Positions 1-7,409 are shown, counted from the first letter of the stretch. The stretch: 23,323 bases of DNA from DASRHK01 sp035650495 (GCA_035650495.1 DASRHK010000079.1:1-23323), one strand, 5' to 3'. Made by a program: numbers and translations. Notes: generated from the letters alone by a model not told the origin.

Positions 1-2
1 TG

Positions 3-203
3 AAGAGCATCCAGCAGCCGGTGCTGGTGATGGCCGGAGATCACGACGTCATCACGCGCAGCCACACGCTGTCGATCTATCGCGCCTTGCCGCACGCTCA
101 GCTCTGGATCATCCCCGACACCGGCCACGACACCTTCGCCCAGCGGCCGGAAGCCGTGAACTCTGCGATCCTAACGTTCCTGGACGGGGGAGCACGGCAA
201 TGA
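3..203 (+). CDS. α/β hydrolase, C-terminal fragment (5' end outside window)
   Basis: The reading frame is open from base 3 and ends at a TGA at 201-203, so only about 66 C-terminal residues are present. They have the typical end of an α/β-hydrolase fold: a β-strand followed by AGDHD, which carries the usual acid residue, and later TGHDTF, which carries the catalytic histidine, then a final helix (the 'PEAVNSAILTFL' type of ending). The nucleophile elbow is outside the window, so the substrate cannot be inferred. The stop overlaps the next gene's ATG in ATGA, so the two are probably cotranscribed and translationally coupled. The family call is secure; the specific function is unknown. Confidence 0.8.
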   Translation, partial: KSIQQPVLVMAGDHDVITRSHTLSIYRALPHAQLWIIPDTGHDTFAQRPEAVNSAILTFLDGGARQ

Positions 204-1753
204 TTGCCACGCGCAACGCATTCGCACTGTTGATCTCGCTGACGCTCGCCGCGTGCGGCGACAGCTCGACGATGTCGACGATTTCCGCGCCCTCGCAATC
301 GGGCGATCGGCCGTATACGCCAGCGCAGATCGATCGCACCTGCGATCTCGCGACATTCCCGTCCGCGCTGTGGACGCAGTGCGAAGCGCAGAATTTCGCG
401 AAGGTCGGCGAAGGTCCGCGCGAGCAGGCCGCGAATCCGGATTTCCTGACGACGTGGCAGGCGCAGAGCCAGGCGAACTTCCTCGAGTGGACGATGCGCG
501 CCGCCGCCGATCCGAGCTGGCTCGGTTTGCCCTCGGGCAACACGCCGCAGACGCCGTTGTGCACGACGTGGGGCCTGCAGTGCGCCGGCGATCCGTTCCG
601 TTATCCCGACGCGCCCGGACCCAACGGCGCGAGCTTCTATTCCGGTGAAGCCGAGGTGATCCCGTTCGTGATCTACGACGACGGCTGCGCGCGCATTTCC
701 GGCCGCGTCTGGGCACCGAAAGGATCGAAGTCCGGCGATCAGCTGCCGAACGTCGTCATCGAGAACGGCTCGGTGCAGGCGCCGGAGACGCTGTACTGGT
801 GGGCCGCGCAGATGCTGGTGCGCAGCGGCTACGTCGTGCTGACGTTCGATCCGCGCGGGCAGGGACGCTCCGATCAGCAGACGCCGAGCTTCGAGCAGGG
901 CAGCAACGCGAACTCGTCGGTGTTCTGGACCGGGCTCGTCGACGTCATCGATTTCTTCCGCTCGACGCCGGTGATGCCGTATCCGCACAACGCGACGTGC
1001 GCCGGCACGTATCCGACCGAGGTCGTCGACTTCAATCCGTTCTTCGATCGCATCGATCGCGATCGCCTCGGCATCGCGGGACATTCGCTCGGCGCGCAAG
1101 GCGTGTCGATCGTGCAGGGCTACGGTGCGGAGGGCGCTGATCCGTGGCCAGGGAAGCTCGATCCGGAAAATCCGGTGAAGGTCACGGTCGCGTGGGACGG
1201 ACTCGCGGGGCCGGATGGCACGAGCGACGGCGGCGCCGGCGGCAACGTGCCGCTGCCACGACCGCCCGGAACCGGATCGACGCAGATCGGCATCCGCACG
1301 CCGTCGATGAATCAGGCCGGCGAGTACGGCTTGACGCCGGTCCCGTTCACGCAGCCGCCCGATCCCGAGGCGCATAAGCACGCGTTCGCGAAGTGGCGCG
1401 ACGCCGGCATGCCGGTGTTCACGATCACCATCCAGGGGAGCTCGCACTACGAGTGGAGCCTGCTGCCGACGTTCCCAGCGAGCTCGTGGTGTCCGTCGAC
1501 TGCGAGCGGCGCTTGCGCCGGCGGCTGGGGCAATCCGCTCGCGCAGCATTACACGCTCGCGTGGTTCGATCGCTGGCTGAAGAAGCCCGGCGAGATCGGC
1601 TACGACGACGCCGACGCGCGGTTGCTCGACGACGACGGCGAGCAAGGCCGCGAGAAGCTCAGCTTCCGCTATCGGAGCGCGCGCGCGTTCCCCGATCGCA
1701 GCGGCGTGATGCACCACTGCGACGACATCCGCGCGGGCTGCGTTCCGCTCTAG
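200..1753 (+). CDS. Secreted lipoprotein α/β hydrolase
   Basis: 517 residues. The N-terminus is a lipoprotein signal with lipobox LTLAAC (Cys19), so the protein should be membrane-anchored outside the cytoplasm. A canonical nucleophile elbow GHSLG places Ser296 as nucleophile, and GSSHYEW supplies a likely catalytic histidine at 416; an RGQGRSD segment lies in the usual position before the elbow. A 'WFDRWLK' ending is common in secreted dienelactone-hydrolase or lipase-like enzymes. The mature region has several cysteines (for example in the 90-140 region) that may form disulfides. The ATGA overlap with the preceding hydrolase suggests one transcript. The substrate is unknown; an esterase or lipase role is inference. 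It ends tail-to-tail with the next gene, the two TAG stops sharing the bases CTAG. Confidence 0.85.
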   Translation: MIATRNAFALLISLTLAACGDSSTMSTISAPSQSGDRPYTPAQIDRTCDLATFPSALWTQCEAQNFAKVGEGPREQAANPDFLTTWQAQSQANFLEWTMRAAADPSWLGLPSGNTPQTPLCTTWGLQCAGDPFRYPDAPGPNGASFYSGEAEVIPFVIYDDGCARISGRVWAPKGSKSGDQLPNVVIENGSVQAPETLYWWAAQMLVRSGYVVLTFDPRGQGRSDQQTPSFEQGSNANSSVFWTGLVDVIDFFRSTPVMPYPHNATCAGTYPTEVVDFNPFFDRIDRDRLGIAGHSLGAQGVSIVQGYGAEGADPWPGKLDPENPVKVTVAWDGLAGPDGTSDGGAGGNVPLPRPPGTGSTQIGIRTPSMNQAGEYGLTPVPFTQPPDPEAHKHAFAKWRDAGMPVFTITIQGSSHYEWSLLPTFPASSWCPSTASGACAGGWGNPLAQHYTLAWFDRWLKKPGEIGYDDADARLLDDDGEQGREKLSFRYRSARAFPDRSGVMHHCDDIRAGCVPL

Positions 1754-2190
1754 TCTTTGTCTTTGTGCTTGCCGTGGCCATGCCCCTCGTCATGGCCGTG
1801 GCCCCATCCATGGTGTTCGCCTTGATCGTGGTCATCGCCGTGATGATGACCATGACCGTGCTTCTCGCGATACGCCGGGGCATAGACGTTCTCGTACCAC
1901 TCGTCCTTGACGAAATACACGGGGCGTCCGCACGCGTGATACGCGGCGCAGTGCTTGCTCCAGTGCTTGGCGTGGCCGGGCGGCACGTGGAGATAGACCG
2001 GCTGCTCCACGACGTGCACGTGCTCGACGACGACGGGCTCGCGATAGATCAGCTGCGGGGGCTCCGGCACGTCGCCGATGTTGATCGTGCCGTAGAAGTG
2101 CGGATCGCCGATGGTGATCGACGCCGAGACCTGCGCAATCGCAGGGGATGCGACAGTAGCCAGCAACAGCGCGAAGAGTTGTCGTTTCAT
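1750..2190 (-). CDS. Small exported protein with His/Gly-rich tail
   Basis: 146 residues from the ATG at 2190, chosen because GGAG lies 5 bases upstream and because it gives a standard signal peptide (MKRQLFALLLATVASPAIAQ, cleavage after AIA). An in-frame ATG pair at 2238/2235 would add 16 residues encoded across a terminator hairpin and is less likely. The mature part has a VPPGHAKHW segment, two cysteines (81 and 87) and a PVYFVKDEWYENVY block. It ends in a strongly His/Asp/Gly-rich tail (residues 111-142, built of HGH and HHG units). I recall similar small exported proteins in Xanthomonadales but know no assigned function. The tail suggests metal binding, which is inference. Expression may depend on readthrough of the terminator at 2200-2235. 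Confidence 0.8.
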   Translation of the reverse strand: MKRQLFALLLATVASPAIAQVSASITIGDPHFYGTINIGDVPEPPQLIYREPVVVEHVHVVEQPVYLHVPPGHAKHWSKHCAAYHACGRPVYFVKDEWYENVYAPAYREKHGHGHHHGDDHDQGEHHGWGHGHDEGHGHGKHKDKD

Positions 2191-2199
2191 GGTCGCTCC

Positions 2200-2235
2200 A
2201 AAAAAATGAGCCGGCGCGTTGTAGCGCCGGCTCAT
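2200..2235 (-). terminator. Strong intrinsic terminator, also a possible attenuator
   Basis: A perfect 12-bp inverted repeat (ATGAGCCGGCGC at 2206-2217 against 2224-2235) with a 6-base loop is followed on the - strand by a run of T's (2205-2200). It lies 15 bases after the stop of the first PL7 lyase. The T-run ends right at the GGAG ribosome binding site of the 1750-2190 gene, so the same hairpin sits in that gene's leader. Confidence 0.9.
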
Positions 2236-2249
2236 CATAGCGACCTTGC

Positions 2250-3257
2250 TTACGGGTGCGTGTGCGTCAGCTTGAAGAATGTCGCCTGCACGTAGTCCGC
2301 CGGATCGCCCGTGTTGTCCTGGTTGTAGACGCCGGCCTTGAAGTAGAGGCCGAGGCCGGCGTAGCCCGGATCGATCGTGGCCGTGTACTTCACCGTCGGG
2401 CGATTGACGCGGCCGATGTAGACCGTGAGCGTCGTGCCATAGAGGCGGATCTGGTAGGTGAAGCGCTCGCCGAGCTTGATGCCGTCGCCCGTCGCGTTGC
2501 TCACCAGATCCGGCGAATGCACGCCTTTGCCGAGAACGTTCTCCATCGCGACGAAGATGCGGCCGGTGGTGTCGTTCGGGCCTTTGACGAAGTGCAGGCG
2601 CATCGCCTCGGTATGCGGGCCGTGGATCTGGCCGATGACGACGTTGCCGACGTTGGTGGTGCCCGTCGTCGACGTGTGATCGATGCGGACCGCCGCGTTC
2701 ATCGTGCCGCCCTGCGCGATCGTCCAGTTGTTCGACAGGTCGGACAGCGTGCTCAAAGTCGGATTCAGCATCTCGCGCAGCTCGGTGCGCGAATGCGTCG
2801 AGTTCGCCGTCGTGCCCGCGATGTTCGGGCAGCGGAACGACATGCCGCCGGTGCGCGTGTCGGTGAAGAACGTATCGGCGTACTGATAGCCGCTGTTGAG
2901 CTCGATGGGCATGATCTGCGCCGACGACGGCAGCGTCAGATACCAGTGCGTGAGATCGAAGTTGATGCTGGGCGGCGTCAGGATCAGGCTGAGTGCCTTC
3001 TCGTCCGTCGTCGAGCCGGCGTCGGCTTCCGGCGCTGCGCCATCTGCGATTTCCTCGACCTCACCGACGACATCGCTGTCTTCGGCGGGCGCGGCGTCAG
3101 CGTCCGTGGTGGACGCGGTCGCGTCGTTCGTCATGGCGGTGTCGCTCTTGCCGATCGGCGGCGTGCCGAGGTCGGCGCCGCAGGCGGTGAGGAAGGTGAG
3201 AGAAGCGAGGAGCAGGAAAGCCGAGGACAAACGGGCGGAGCGGGCGAAACGGAGCAC
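2250..3257 (-). CDS. PL7-family alginate lyase lipoprotein (copy 1)
   Basis: 335 residues from a GTG start that aligns exactly with the start of copy 2. A signal peptide with lipobox FLTAC (Cys26) predicts a lipid-anchored surface or periplasmic enzyme. Residues 27-95 are a low-complexity Asp/Ala/Thr/Ser/Glu linker, and residues 99-335 form a PL7 (alginate lyase 2) β-jelly-roll domain. The diagnostic PL7 motifs are all present: RTELREML (157-164), QIHG (210-213) and YFKAGVYNQD (305-314), supplying the Arg, Gln/His and Tyr used in β-elimination of alginate. The preference for mannuronate or guluronate blocks cannot be read directly, although QIH rather than QVH is usually associated with poly-G or mixed activity. 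No good ribosome binding site precedes the GTG. A strong terminator follows. Confidence 0.93.
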   Translation of the reverse strand: MLRFARSARLSSAFLLLASLTFLTACGADLGTPPIGKSDTAMTNDATASTTDADAAPAEDSDVVGEVEEIADGAAPEADAGSTTDEKALSLILTPPSINFDLTHWYLTLPSSAQIMPIELNSGYQYADTFFTDTRTGGMSFRCPNIAGTTANSTHSRTELREMLNPTLSTLSDLSNNWTIAQGGTMNAAVRIDHTSTTGTTNVGNVVIGQIHGPHTEAMRLHFVKGPNDTTGRIFVAMENVLGKGVHSPDLVSNATGDGIKLGERFTYQIRLYGTTLTVYIGRVNRPTVKYTATIDPGYAGLGLYFKAGVYNQDNTGDPADYVQATFFKLTHTHP

Positions 3258-3342
3258 GTTGAAATATTTTCCGGTGAGGGGGAGTTGGTTTCAGCGCGCC
3301 TTGTCTTGCATCCCCCCGGAGCAGTGCTCAGCGCGTGCCGCC

Positions 3343-3370
3343 ATCTTAGTTCCGGCCGCCGGAACGACAA
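3343..3370 (-). promoter_or_regulatory. Predicted promoter of PL7 copy 1
   Basis: On the - strand, TTGTCG (3370-3365), a 16-base spacer and TAAGAT (3348-3343). The same arrangement, with the same spacer length and an identical -10, occurs upstream of copy 2. The spacer holds a perfect GTTCCGG-CGG-CCGGAAC inverted repeat (3349-3365) that copy 2 lacks. Hexamers match the σ70 consensus at 4 of 6 positions each, so support comes mainly from conservation between the copies. Confidence 0.4.
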
Positions 3371-3375
3371 GCCGT

Positions 3376-3413
3376 TAAATTCCCGACGAGAATTTATCGT
3401 CGTCAAATTCTCG
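3376..3413. promoter_or_regulatory. Array of AAATTC/GAATTT inverted half-sites
   Basis: Three alternating half-sites form two overlapping perfect inverted repeats. TAAATTC (3376-3382) pairs with GAATTTA (3390-3396), and CGAGAATTT (3387-3395) pairs with AAATTCTCG (3405-3413). The array lies just upstream of the predicted -35 of PL7 copy 1. There is no T-run on either side, so an operator is more likely than a terminator. Part of it (AATTTATCGTCGTC, 3391-3404) recurs with one mismatch at 4556-4569 upstream of copy 2. Confidence 0.4.
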
Positions 3414-3419
3414 GCGTCG

Positions 3420-3442
3420 CCGGGCGGCGCCAGCTCGCCCGG
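3420..3442 (-). terminator. Possible terminator hairpin after PL7 copy 2
   Basis: A perfect 7-bp GC stem (CCGGGCG at 3420-3426 against CGCCCGG at 3436-3442) with a 9-base loop starts 8 bases after the stop of PL7 copy 2. There is no adjacent T-run, so it may only stabilise the 3' end. Confidence 0.3.
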
Positions 3443-3450
3443 ACACGCGC

Positions 3451-4443
3451 TTACGGATGCGTGTGCGTCAGCTTGAAGAACGTCGCCTGGACGTAGTCAG
3501 CGGCGTCGCCAGTGTTGTCCTGGTTGTAAACGCCGGCCTTGAAGTAGAGGCCCAGCCCCGCGTAGCCCGGATCGACCTTCGCCACGTACTTCACCGTCGG
3601 ATGATTTGAGCGGCCGATATACACCGTGAGCGCGGTGCCATAGAGGCGGACCTGGTAAGTGAAGCGCTCGCCGAGCCTGATGCCGCCGCCACTCGCGTTG
3701 CTCACGAGGTCGGGCGAATGCACGCCCTTGCCGGCGGTGTTCTCCATCGCGACGAAGATCCGACCCGTCGCGTCGTTCGGTCCCTTCACGAAGTGCAGGC
3801 GCATCACCTCGGTGCTCGGGCCGTGGATTTGCCCGATGACGACGTTGCCGACGTTGGTCGTGCCGGTGGTCGACGCGTGATCGATGCGCAACGCGGCGTT
3901 CATCGTGCCGCCCTGCGCCATCGTCCAGTTGTTCGACGGATCGGAGAGCTTGTTGTTGGTCGGGTTCAGCATCTCGCGCAGCTCGGTGCGCGAGTGCGTC
4001 GAGTTCGCCGTCCTGCCAGCGATGTTCGGGCAGCGGAACGACATGCCGCCGCTGCGCGTGTCGGTGAAGAAGGTATCGGCGTACTGATATCCGCTGTTGA
4101 GCTCCGCCGGCATGACTTGCGCAGCGGAAGGCAGTGTCAGATACCAGCGCGTGAGATCGAAGTAGCTGCTCGGTGCGCCGACGTAAGCCTTGCCCGTGTC
4201 GTCGCCCGACGCCACGTCGTCGGGCATTTCGCCGGGAGCAGCCGCCTCGACGACGCCCTCGCTCGACGTGTCGGCCGCATCGGTGGTGCTGTCGGCAGTG
4301 TCGGTTGCGCGGTCGCTGGTGGCTGAATCGCTGTGCCCGATCGGCGGTGTCCCGAGATCGGCGCCGCAAGCAGTGAGAAGGGAGAAGCAAGACAAGCCGA
4401 GCGCAGCGATGGACAGCCGCGCGAAACGCGTGAGCACGAGCAC
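3451..4443 (-). CDS. PL7-family alginate lyase lipoprotein (copy 2)
   Basis: 330 residues from a GTG start preceded by a GGGGGA ribosome binding site. The layout matches copy 1: lipobox LLTAC (Cys26), the same GADLGTPPIG segment after the cysteine, an acidic Ser/Thr/Ala linker (about 36-90), then the PL7 domain from about residue 94. RTELREML (Arg152), QIHG (Gln205, His207) and YFKAGVYNQD are all retained, so it should be an active alginate lyase. The catalytic domains of the two copies are nearly superimposable by eye, while the linkers have diverged in sequence and length. Copy 2 has its own predicted promoter, so the pair need not be cotranscribed. The anchored location suggests cleavage of alginate at the cell surface before uptake, which is inference. 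Confidence 0.93.
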   Translation of the reverse strand: MLVLTRFARLSIAALGLSCFSLLTACGADLGTPPIGHSDSATSDRATDTADSTTDAADTSSEGVVEAAAPGEMPDDVASGDDTGKAYVGAPSSYFDLTRWYLTLPSAAQVMPAELNSGYQYADTFFTDTRSGGMSFRCPNIAGRTANSTHSRTELREMLNPTNNKLSDPSNNWTMAQGGTMNAALRIDHASTTGTTNVGNVVIGQIHGPSTEVMRLHFVKGPNDATGRIFVAMENTAGKGVHSPDLVSNASGGGIRLGERFTYQVRLYGTALTVYIGRSNHPTVKYVAKVDPGYAGLGLYFKAGVYNQDNTGDAADYVQATFFKLTHTHP

Positions 4444-4521
4444 AGAAAAATCCCCCGGCGAAAAAGTAGTCCCGCGTGCCGCCCCGGTTTGCTTCCTGCA
4501 AATTGCGATACGCGTGCGACG

Positions 4522-4549
4522 ATCTTAGTGCAGATCGCCAGGATCACAA
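4522..4549 (-). promoter_or_regulatory. Predicted promoter of PL7 copy 2
   Basis: On the - strand, TTGTGA (4549-4544), 16 bases, then TAAGAT (4527-4522). It is placed about 80 bases before the GTG start and matches the predicted promoter of copy 1 in position, spacing and -10 sequence. A TTGACT lies further upstream but is too far from this -10. Confidence 0.4.
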
Positions 4550-4565
4550 GCAGTCAATTTATCGA

Positions 4566-4580
4566 CGTCGCAGCGCGACG
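4566..4580 (-). terminator. Possible terminator hairpin after gspB
   Basis: A perfect 6-bp stem CGTCGC/GCGACG with a 3-base loop lies 22 bases after the gspB stop, followed on the - strand only by TCGATAAATT rather than a T-run. Its lower arm overlaps the conserved box upstream of PL7 copy 2. Confidence 0.3.
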
Positions 4581-4601
4581 ACAGAGGTCCCGCGAAAGCT
4601 T

Positions 4602-5576
4602 CTAGTGACGTCCGAGCGGGTAGAGCACGCGCTCGTTGCGGAACGCGATGACGAGCCCGTCGGCGACGATCCGCTCGAGCCGCGCGCCTTGCGGCAGCGC
4701 ATCGCCTTCGCGATAGCGCGTGCCGTCGATGATCGCGAATCGCTTCTGCGGCGACGGATCGTAGACGTGAACCTGCAGCATGAGCTGCGGAAAGCTGCCT
4801 TGATACGCCGCCGACATCTCCGACAGCGGCTTCACTTTCCCCGGCGCCGACGCAGCGGGGGTCGGCATCGCAGAAGCCGCGGCCGGCGGCGCTGCGCGCG
4901 GAGCGATCGGTTTTGCGCTCGCGATCTGCTCGCTCGGCTCGGGCGCTGCCTCGGCGGGCTCATCCGGCGGCGGAGGATTCTCGAGCGCCTCCGACGTCTC
5001 CGTGCCCGCGTCGGCGGTCGCGTCGTCGCTTTCCTGCGCCGGCGGCGGCACGTCCGGCGTCAGCGGCTTCTTCGCGTAAGTCACGCTGCCGTGATGCTCG
5101 ACCGCGGCGACCGCGGGCGTCTGCGCGATCTTCGTCGAGCCTTCGCGATCGGCGTCGTCGGAATCGCTCGCGCCGAGATCGTCCATCGAGGCGACGCCTT
5201 GCTGGACGGCGGGCTCTTCCTGCGCGGGCGCGCTCGGCGGCGGCGGCGCGGGTGCAGTGACCGGCGCTGCTTTCGGCGAGGGCTGCGAAGTCCACGCGCG
5301 CTCTTCCGATGTCGATTCGCTCGCACCGCGTGTCGGCCGCAACGCCGGCTTGCCTGCAGCGACCTTGCTTTCCGGCTTGCTCGCGTCCGGCCTGTGCCGC
5401 AGCACCAGCACGGCGATCACGAGCGCGTTCACCACCAGCGCGGCGATGATGATCTTGAGCAGCGTGTTGCGGCCGCGATCTGGAGGACGCGGCGAGGAAG
5501 CATCGCCGGTCACCGGATTCTGGCCTTGCGCGCGCTCACGCTCCGCGCGCTTCAACGCTTCGAGGATGTACGACAT
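4602..5576 (-). CDS. gspB: General secretion pathway protein B (GspB-like)
   Basis: 324 residues. The short cytoplasmic N-terminus begins MSYILEALKRAERER, a hallmark of GspB/ExeB proteins. A transmembrane helix follows at about 39-59, then a long periplasmic Pro/Ala/Glu-rich linker (about 60-245) and a C-terminal T2SSB domain (about 247-324, with the YRxGDxL and ERI.ADG..I motifs near the end). In type II secretion, GspA and GspB form an inner-membrane complex that helps insert the secretin through peptidoglycan. The ATG overlaps the gspA stop as TGATG, so the two are translationally coupled. A longer upstream reading frame in this frame is only a shadow of gspA. The exported hydrolases nearby are possible clients of the system, which is inference. 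Confidence 0.9.
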   Translation of the reverse strand: MSYILEALKRAERERAQGQNPVTGDASSPRPPDRGRNTLLKIIIAALVVNALVIAVLVLRHRPDASKPESKVAAGKPALRPTRGASESTSEERAWTSQPSPKAAPVTAPAPPPPSAPAQEEPAVQQGVASMDDLGASDSDDADREGSTKIAQTPAVAAVEHHGSVTYAKKPLTPDVPPPAQESDDATADAGTETSEALENPPPPDEPAEAAPEPSEQIASAKPIAPRAAPPAAASAMPTPAASAPGKVKPLSEMSAAYQGSFPQLMLQVHVYDPSPQKRFAIIDGTRYREGDALPQGARLERIVADGLVIAFRNERVLYPLGRH

Positions 5577-7276
5577 CAGGGCATGCTCGCGGCGTTCATC
5601 GCGGTATGCAAGCGGGGCTCGGCCGGATCGGACGACAGCGCGGACAGCAGCATCTGCGTGCGCGCGCCGGCGACGCCGTCGGGATTCAGCCCGCGCTCGC
5701 GCTGGAAGCGCAGCACCTGCTCGCGCAGCGCGTTGTCGAACAGCTCCGACACCGGCTCCTGCAGCGGCTGACCCGCCGCGAGCGCGAGCTGCTGGCGCAG
5801 CCACACGACGGCAGCGCCGCGGGTGCCCGCCGTGATGCGCAGCTGATCCGTCGGCGGACGCCACAGCACGAGGAATTCGCCGGTCCAGGCCGTGGACAGA
5901 TCCTCGCGCGGAATCTTGAGCGGGCCTTGCGCGGTGTCGAGCTCGACGTCGTCGCCGTCGAAATCGCGCAGCAGCGCGTACTTCAGCACGCCGCGGCCGG
6001 TCGCGAGCGTGAGGATCGCAGGGCGATTCAGCATCTGCACGTCTTTCCAATCCCCCTGGGCGCGGTAGCACTGCAAGCCCTGCGCGGCGAGTGAAGGACA
6101 CACCTGCGCGCCGGCAGGGACCGTGAGGCCCGGGCTCCACAGATGGATGAGATGACCGGTGACGACGGCCAACGGTTCCGAATTCGCGAGCACGTCGCGC
6201 AGCCGCGGCGCGGCGGCCTCCGTCGTCGTCGACGGCGCGGACGCTTCCGCCGGCGCGGCGCTCGGCGCCGGCACCGACGCGACTGCCGGCGCCACGGGCA
6301 TCGTCTGCGCGGTGTCGATCGACGCATTCTGCGTTCGCGACGCCGTCGCCCACCAATAGACGCACACGGCGGCGATCAGCACGACGATCACGACTTCGCT
6401 GAAGCTCCAGCGCCGGCGATCTCCGAGCCGCCAGAACGGAAGCGCCGCGCGCTTGGGCGTCACCGGCATGTCGCCGAGCGACTCCGCGGCGGCGCCTTGC
6501 ACGATCTGCGGCGTCACCACGTGCTCGTTGCTCGCGTAGGCGCCGAGCAGGCTGCGATCGCACAGGATGTTCACCAGGCGCGGGATGCCGCCGGTCAGCT
6601 TGTGGATCAGCGCGAGCGCCTGCATGTTGAACAGCGCTTCGTTGTTGCCGGCGATGCGCAGGCGGTGGCGGATGTACTCGACCGTCTCGGTCGGCGACAG
6701 CGGCGTCAGGTGATAGCGCGCGGTGATGCGTGTCGCGAGCTGTCGCAGATCCGCGCGCGACAGCATCTGCGCGAGCTCCGGCTGGCCGACCAGCATGATC
6801 CGCAAGAGCTTGTCCTTGTGCGTCTCGAGATTGGTCAGCAGGCGCACCTGCTCGAGCACGTTGCGCTCGAGGTTCTGCGCCTCGTCGATGATGATCACCG
6901 TGCGCCGGCCGGCGGCGTGGGTTGCGAGCAAATGGGCGTTGAGCGCGTCGTGCAGGACCTTGAGCGTCAGTCCCTCCTTCGGATACGCGACGTGCAGCTC
7001 GTCGCAGATCGACTGCACGAACTCCTGCTCGCTCTGGCGCGGGTTCAGGATCACTGCGACGTCGACGTTCTCGAGCTTCTGCGCGAGCAGCGTGCGCACG
7101 ATCGTCGTCTTGCCGGTGCCGACCTCGCCGGTGAGCTGCACGAATCCGCCGTGCTGGCCGGTGCCGTAGAGCAGATGCCCGAGCGCCTCCTGATGGCGCG
7201 GCGACAGATAGAGGTAGGTCGGGTCCGGGGTGATGGAGAACGGCGGCTCCCGGAGCTTGAAGAAATGCGTGTACAC
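5576..7276 (-). CDS. gspA: General secretion pathway ATPase GspA (ExeA-like)
   Basis: 566 residues from a GTG start; MYTHFFKLREPPFSITPDP is the family's standard N-terminus. An AAA+ ATPase domain (about 1-270) has Walker A GEVGTGKTT (50-58), Walker B VIIIDEAQN (127-135) and a GQPEL sensor-region motif. A transmembrane helix at about 293-310 is followed by a Pro/Ala-rich periplasmic linker. The C-terminus (about 490-560) is a peptidoglycan-binding type 1 domain, with FQRERGLNPDGVAGARTQ as its recognisable part. ExeA of Aeromonas has this architecture and binds peptidoglycan to help the ExeD secretin assemble. No other type II secretion genes lie nearby. No clear ribosome binding site precedes the start. 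Confidence 0.93.
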   Translation of the reverse strand: MYTHFFKLREPPFSITPDPTYLYLSPRHQEALGHLLYGTGQHGGFVQLTGEVGTGKTTIVRTLLAQKLENVDVAVILNPRQSEQEFVQSICDELHVAYPKEGLTLKVLHDALNAHLLATHAAGRRTVIIIDEAQNLERNVLEQVRLLTNLETHKDKLLRIMLVGQPELAQMLSRADLRQLATRITARYHLTPLSPTETVEYIRHRLRIAGNNEALFNMQALALIHKLTGGIPRLVNILCDRSLLGAYASNEHVVTPQIVQGAAAESLGDMPVTPKRAALPFWRLGDRRRWSFSEVVIVVLIAAVCVYWWATASRTQNASIDTAQTMPVAPAVASVPAPSAAPAEASAPSTTTEAAAPRLRDVLANSEPLAVVTGHLIHLWSPGLTVPAGAQVCPSLAAQGLQCYRAQGDWKDVQMLNRPAILTLATGRGVLKYALLRDFDGDDVELDTAQGPLKIPREDLSTAWTGEFLVLWRPPTDQLRITAGTRGAAVVWLRQQLALAAGQPLQEPVSELFDNALREQVLRFQRERGLNPDGVAGARTQMLLSALSSDPAEPRLHTAMNAASMP

Positions 7277-7303
7277 GATCGACCGGGGTGAAAACGGGCG
7301 AAA

Positions 7304-7309
7304 AGTATA
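7304..7309 (-). promoter_or_regulatory. Predicted -10 box of gspA
   Basis: TATACT on the - strand (5 of 6 to consensus), about 28 bases before the GTG start of gspA. It would give a short leader of about 20 bases. No convincing -35 is seen 16-18 bases upstream. Confidence 0.4.
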
Positions 7310-7337
7310 GCCGACCGCGCCGGCGCTCCCGCTCGAC

Positions 7338-7376
7338 TTGACGTCGCCGCGGCCTGCTACTAAAGTGATATCACTT
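7338..7376 (+). promoter_or_regulatory. Promoter with palindromic operator for the SPFH-Arc pair
   Basis: TTGACG (7338-7343), a 17-base spacer, then TAAAGT (7361-7366). A 14-bp perfect palindrome, AAGTGATATCACTT (7363-7376), overlaps the -10 and extends over the likely transcription start. A repressor bound here would block polymerase directly. The small ribbon-helix-helix protein encoded at 8316-8504 is a candidate ligand, which is inference. Confidence 0.6.
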
Positions 7377-7409
7377 CAATAGCGGCGTCCCGCCGGGGAG
7401 TCTGAACCA

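Larger units (their letters stand above)
2250..4569 (-). repeat. Tandem gene duplication of the PL7 unit with its upstream region
   Basis: The unit 3451-4569 (gene, promoter and an AATTTATCGACGTC box at 4556-4569) is a diverged direct repeat of 2250-3404. The lyase domain is strongly conserved in DNA and protein, the linker weakly. Upstream, the copies share ATCTTAGT at the -10, an ACAAGC segment and the AATTTATCG box; copy 1 carries about 14 extra bases there that create its inverted-repeat array. Confidence 0.8.

Noticed and set aside
98..1717. Long open frame (539 codons) on the - strand opposite the lipoprotein hydrolase
   Set aside because: Arg/Ala-rich translation without domains, antisense to a gene with a clear signal peptide and catalytic motifs; a product of high GC.
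4476..5771. Long + strand open frame opposite gspB
   Set aside because: Arg-rich shadow of gspB, no start context or domain.
5577..6563. Upstream extension of the gspB frame to about 650 codons
   Set aside because: The extension is out-of-frame gspA sequence with Arg/Ala-rich composition; the MSYILEALKRAERE start at 5576 is the family start.
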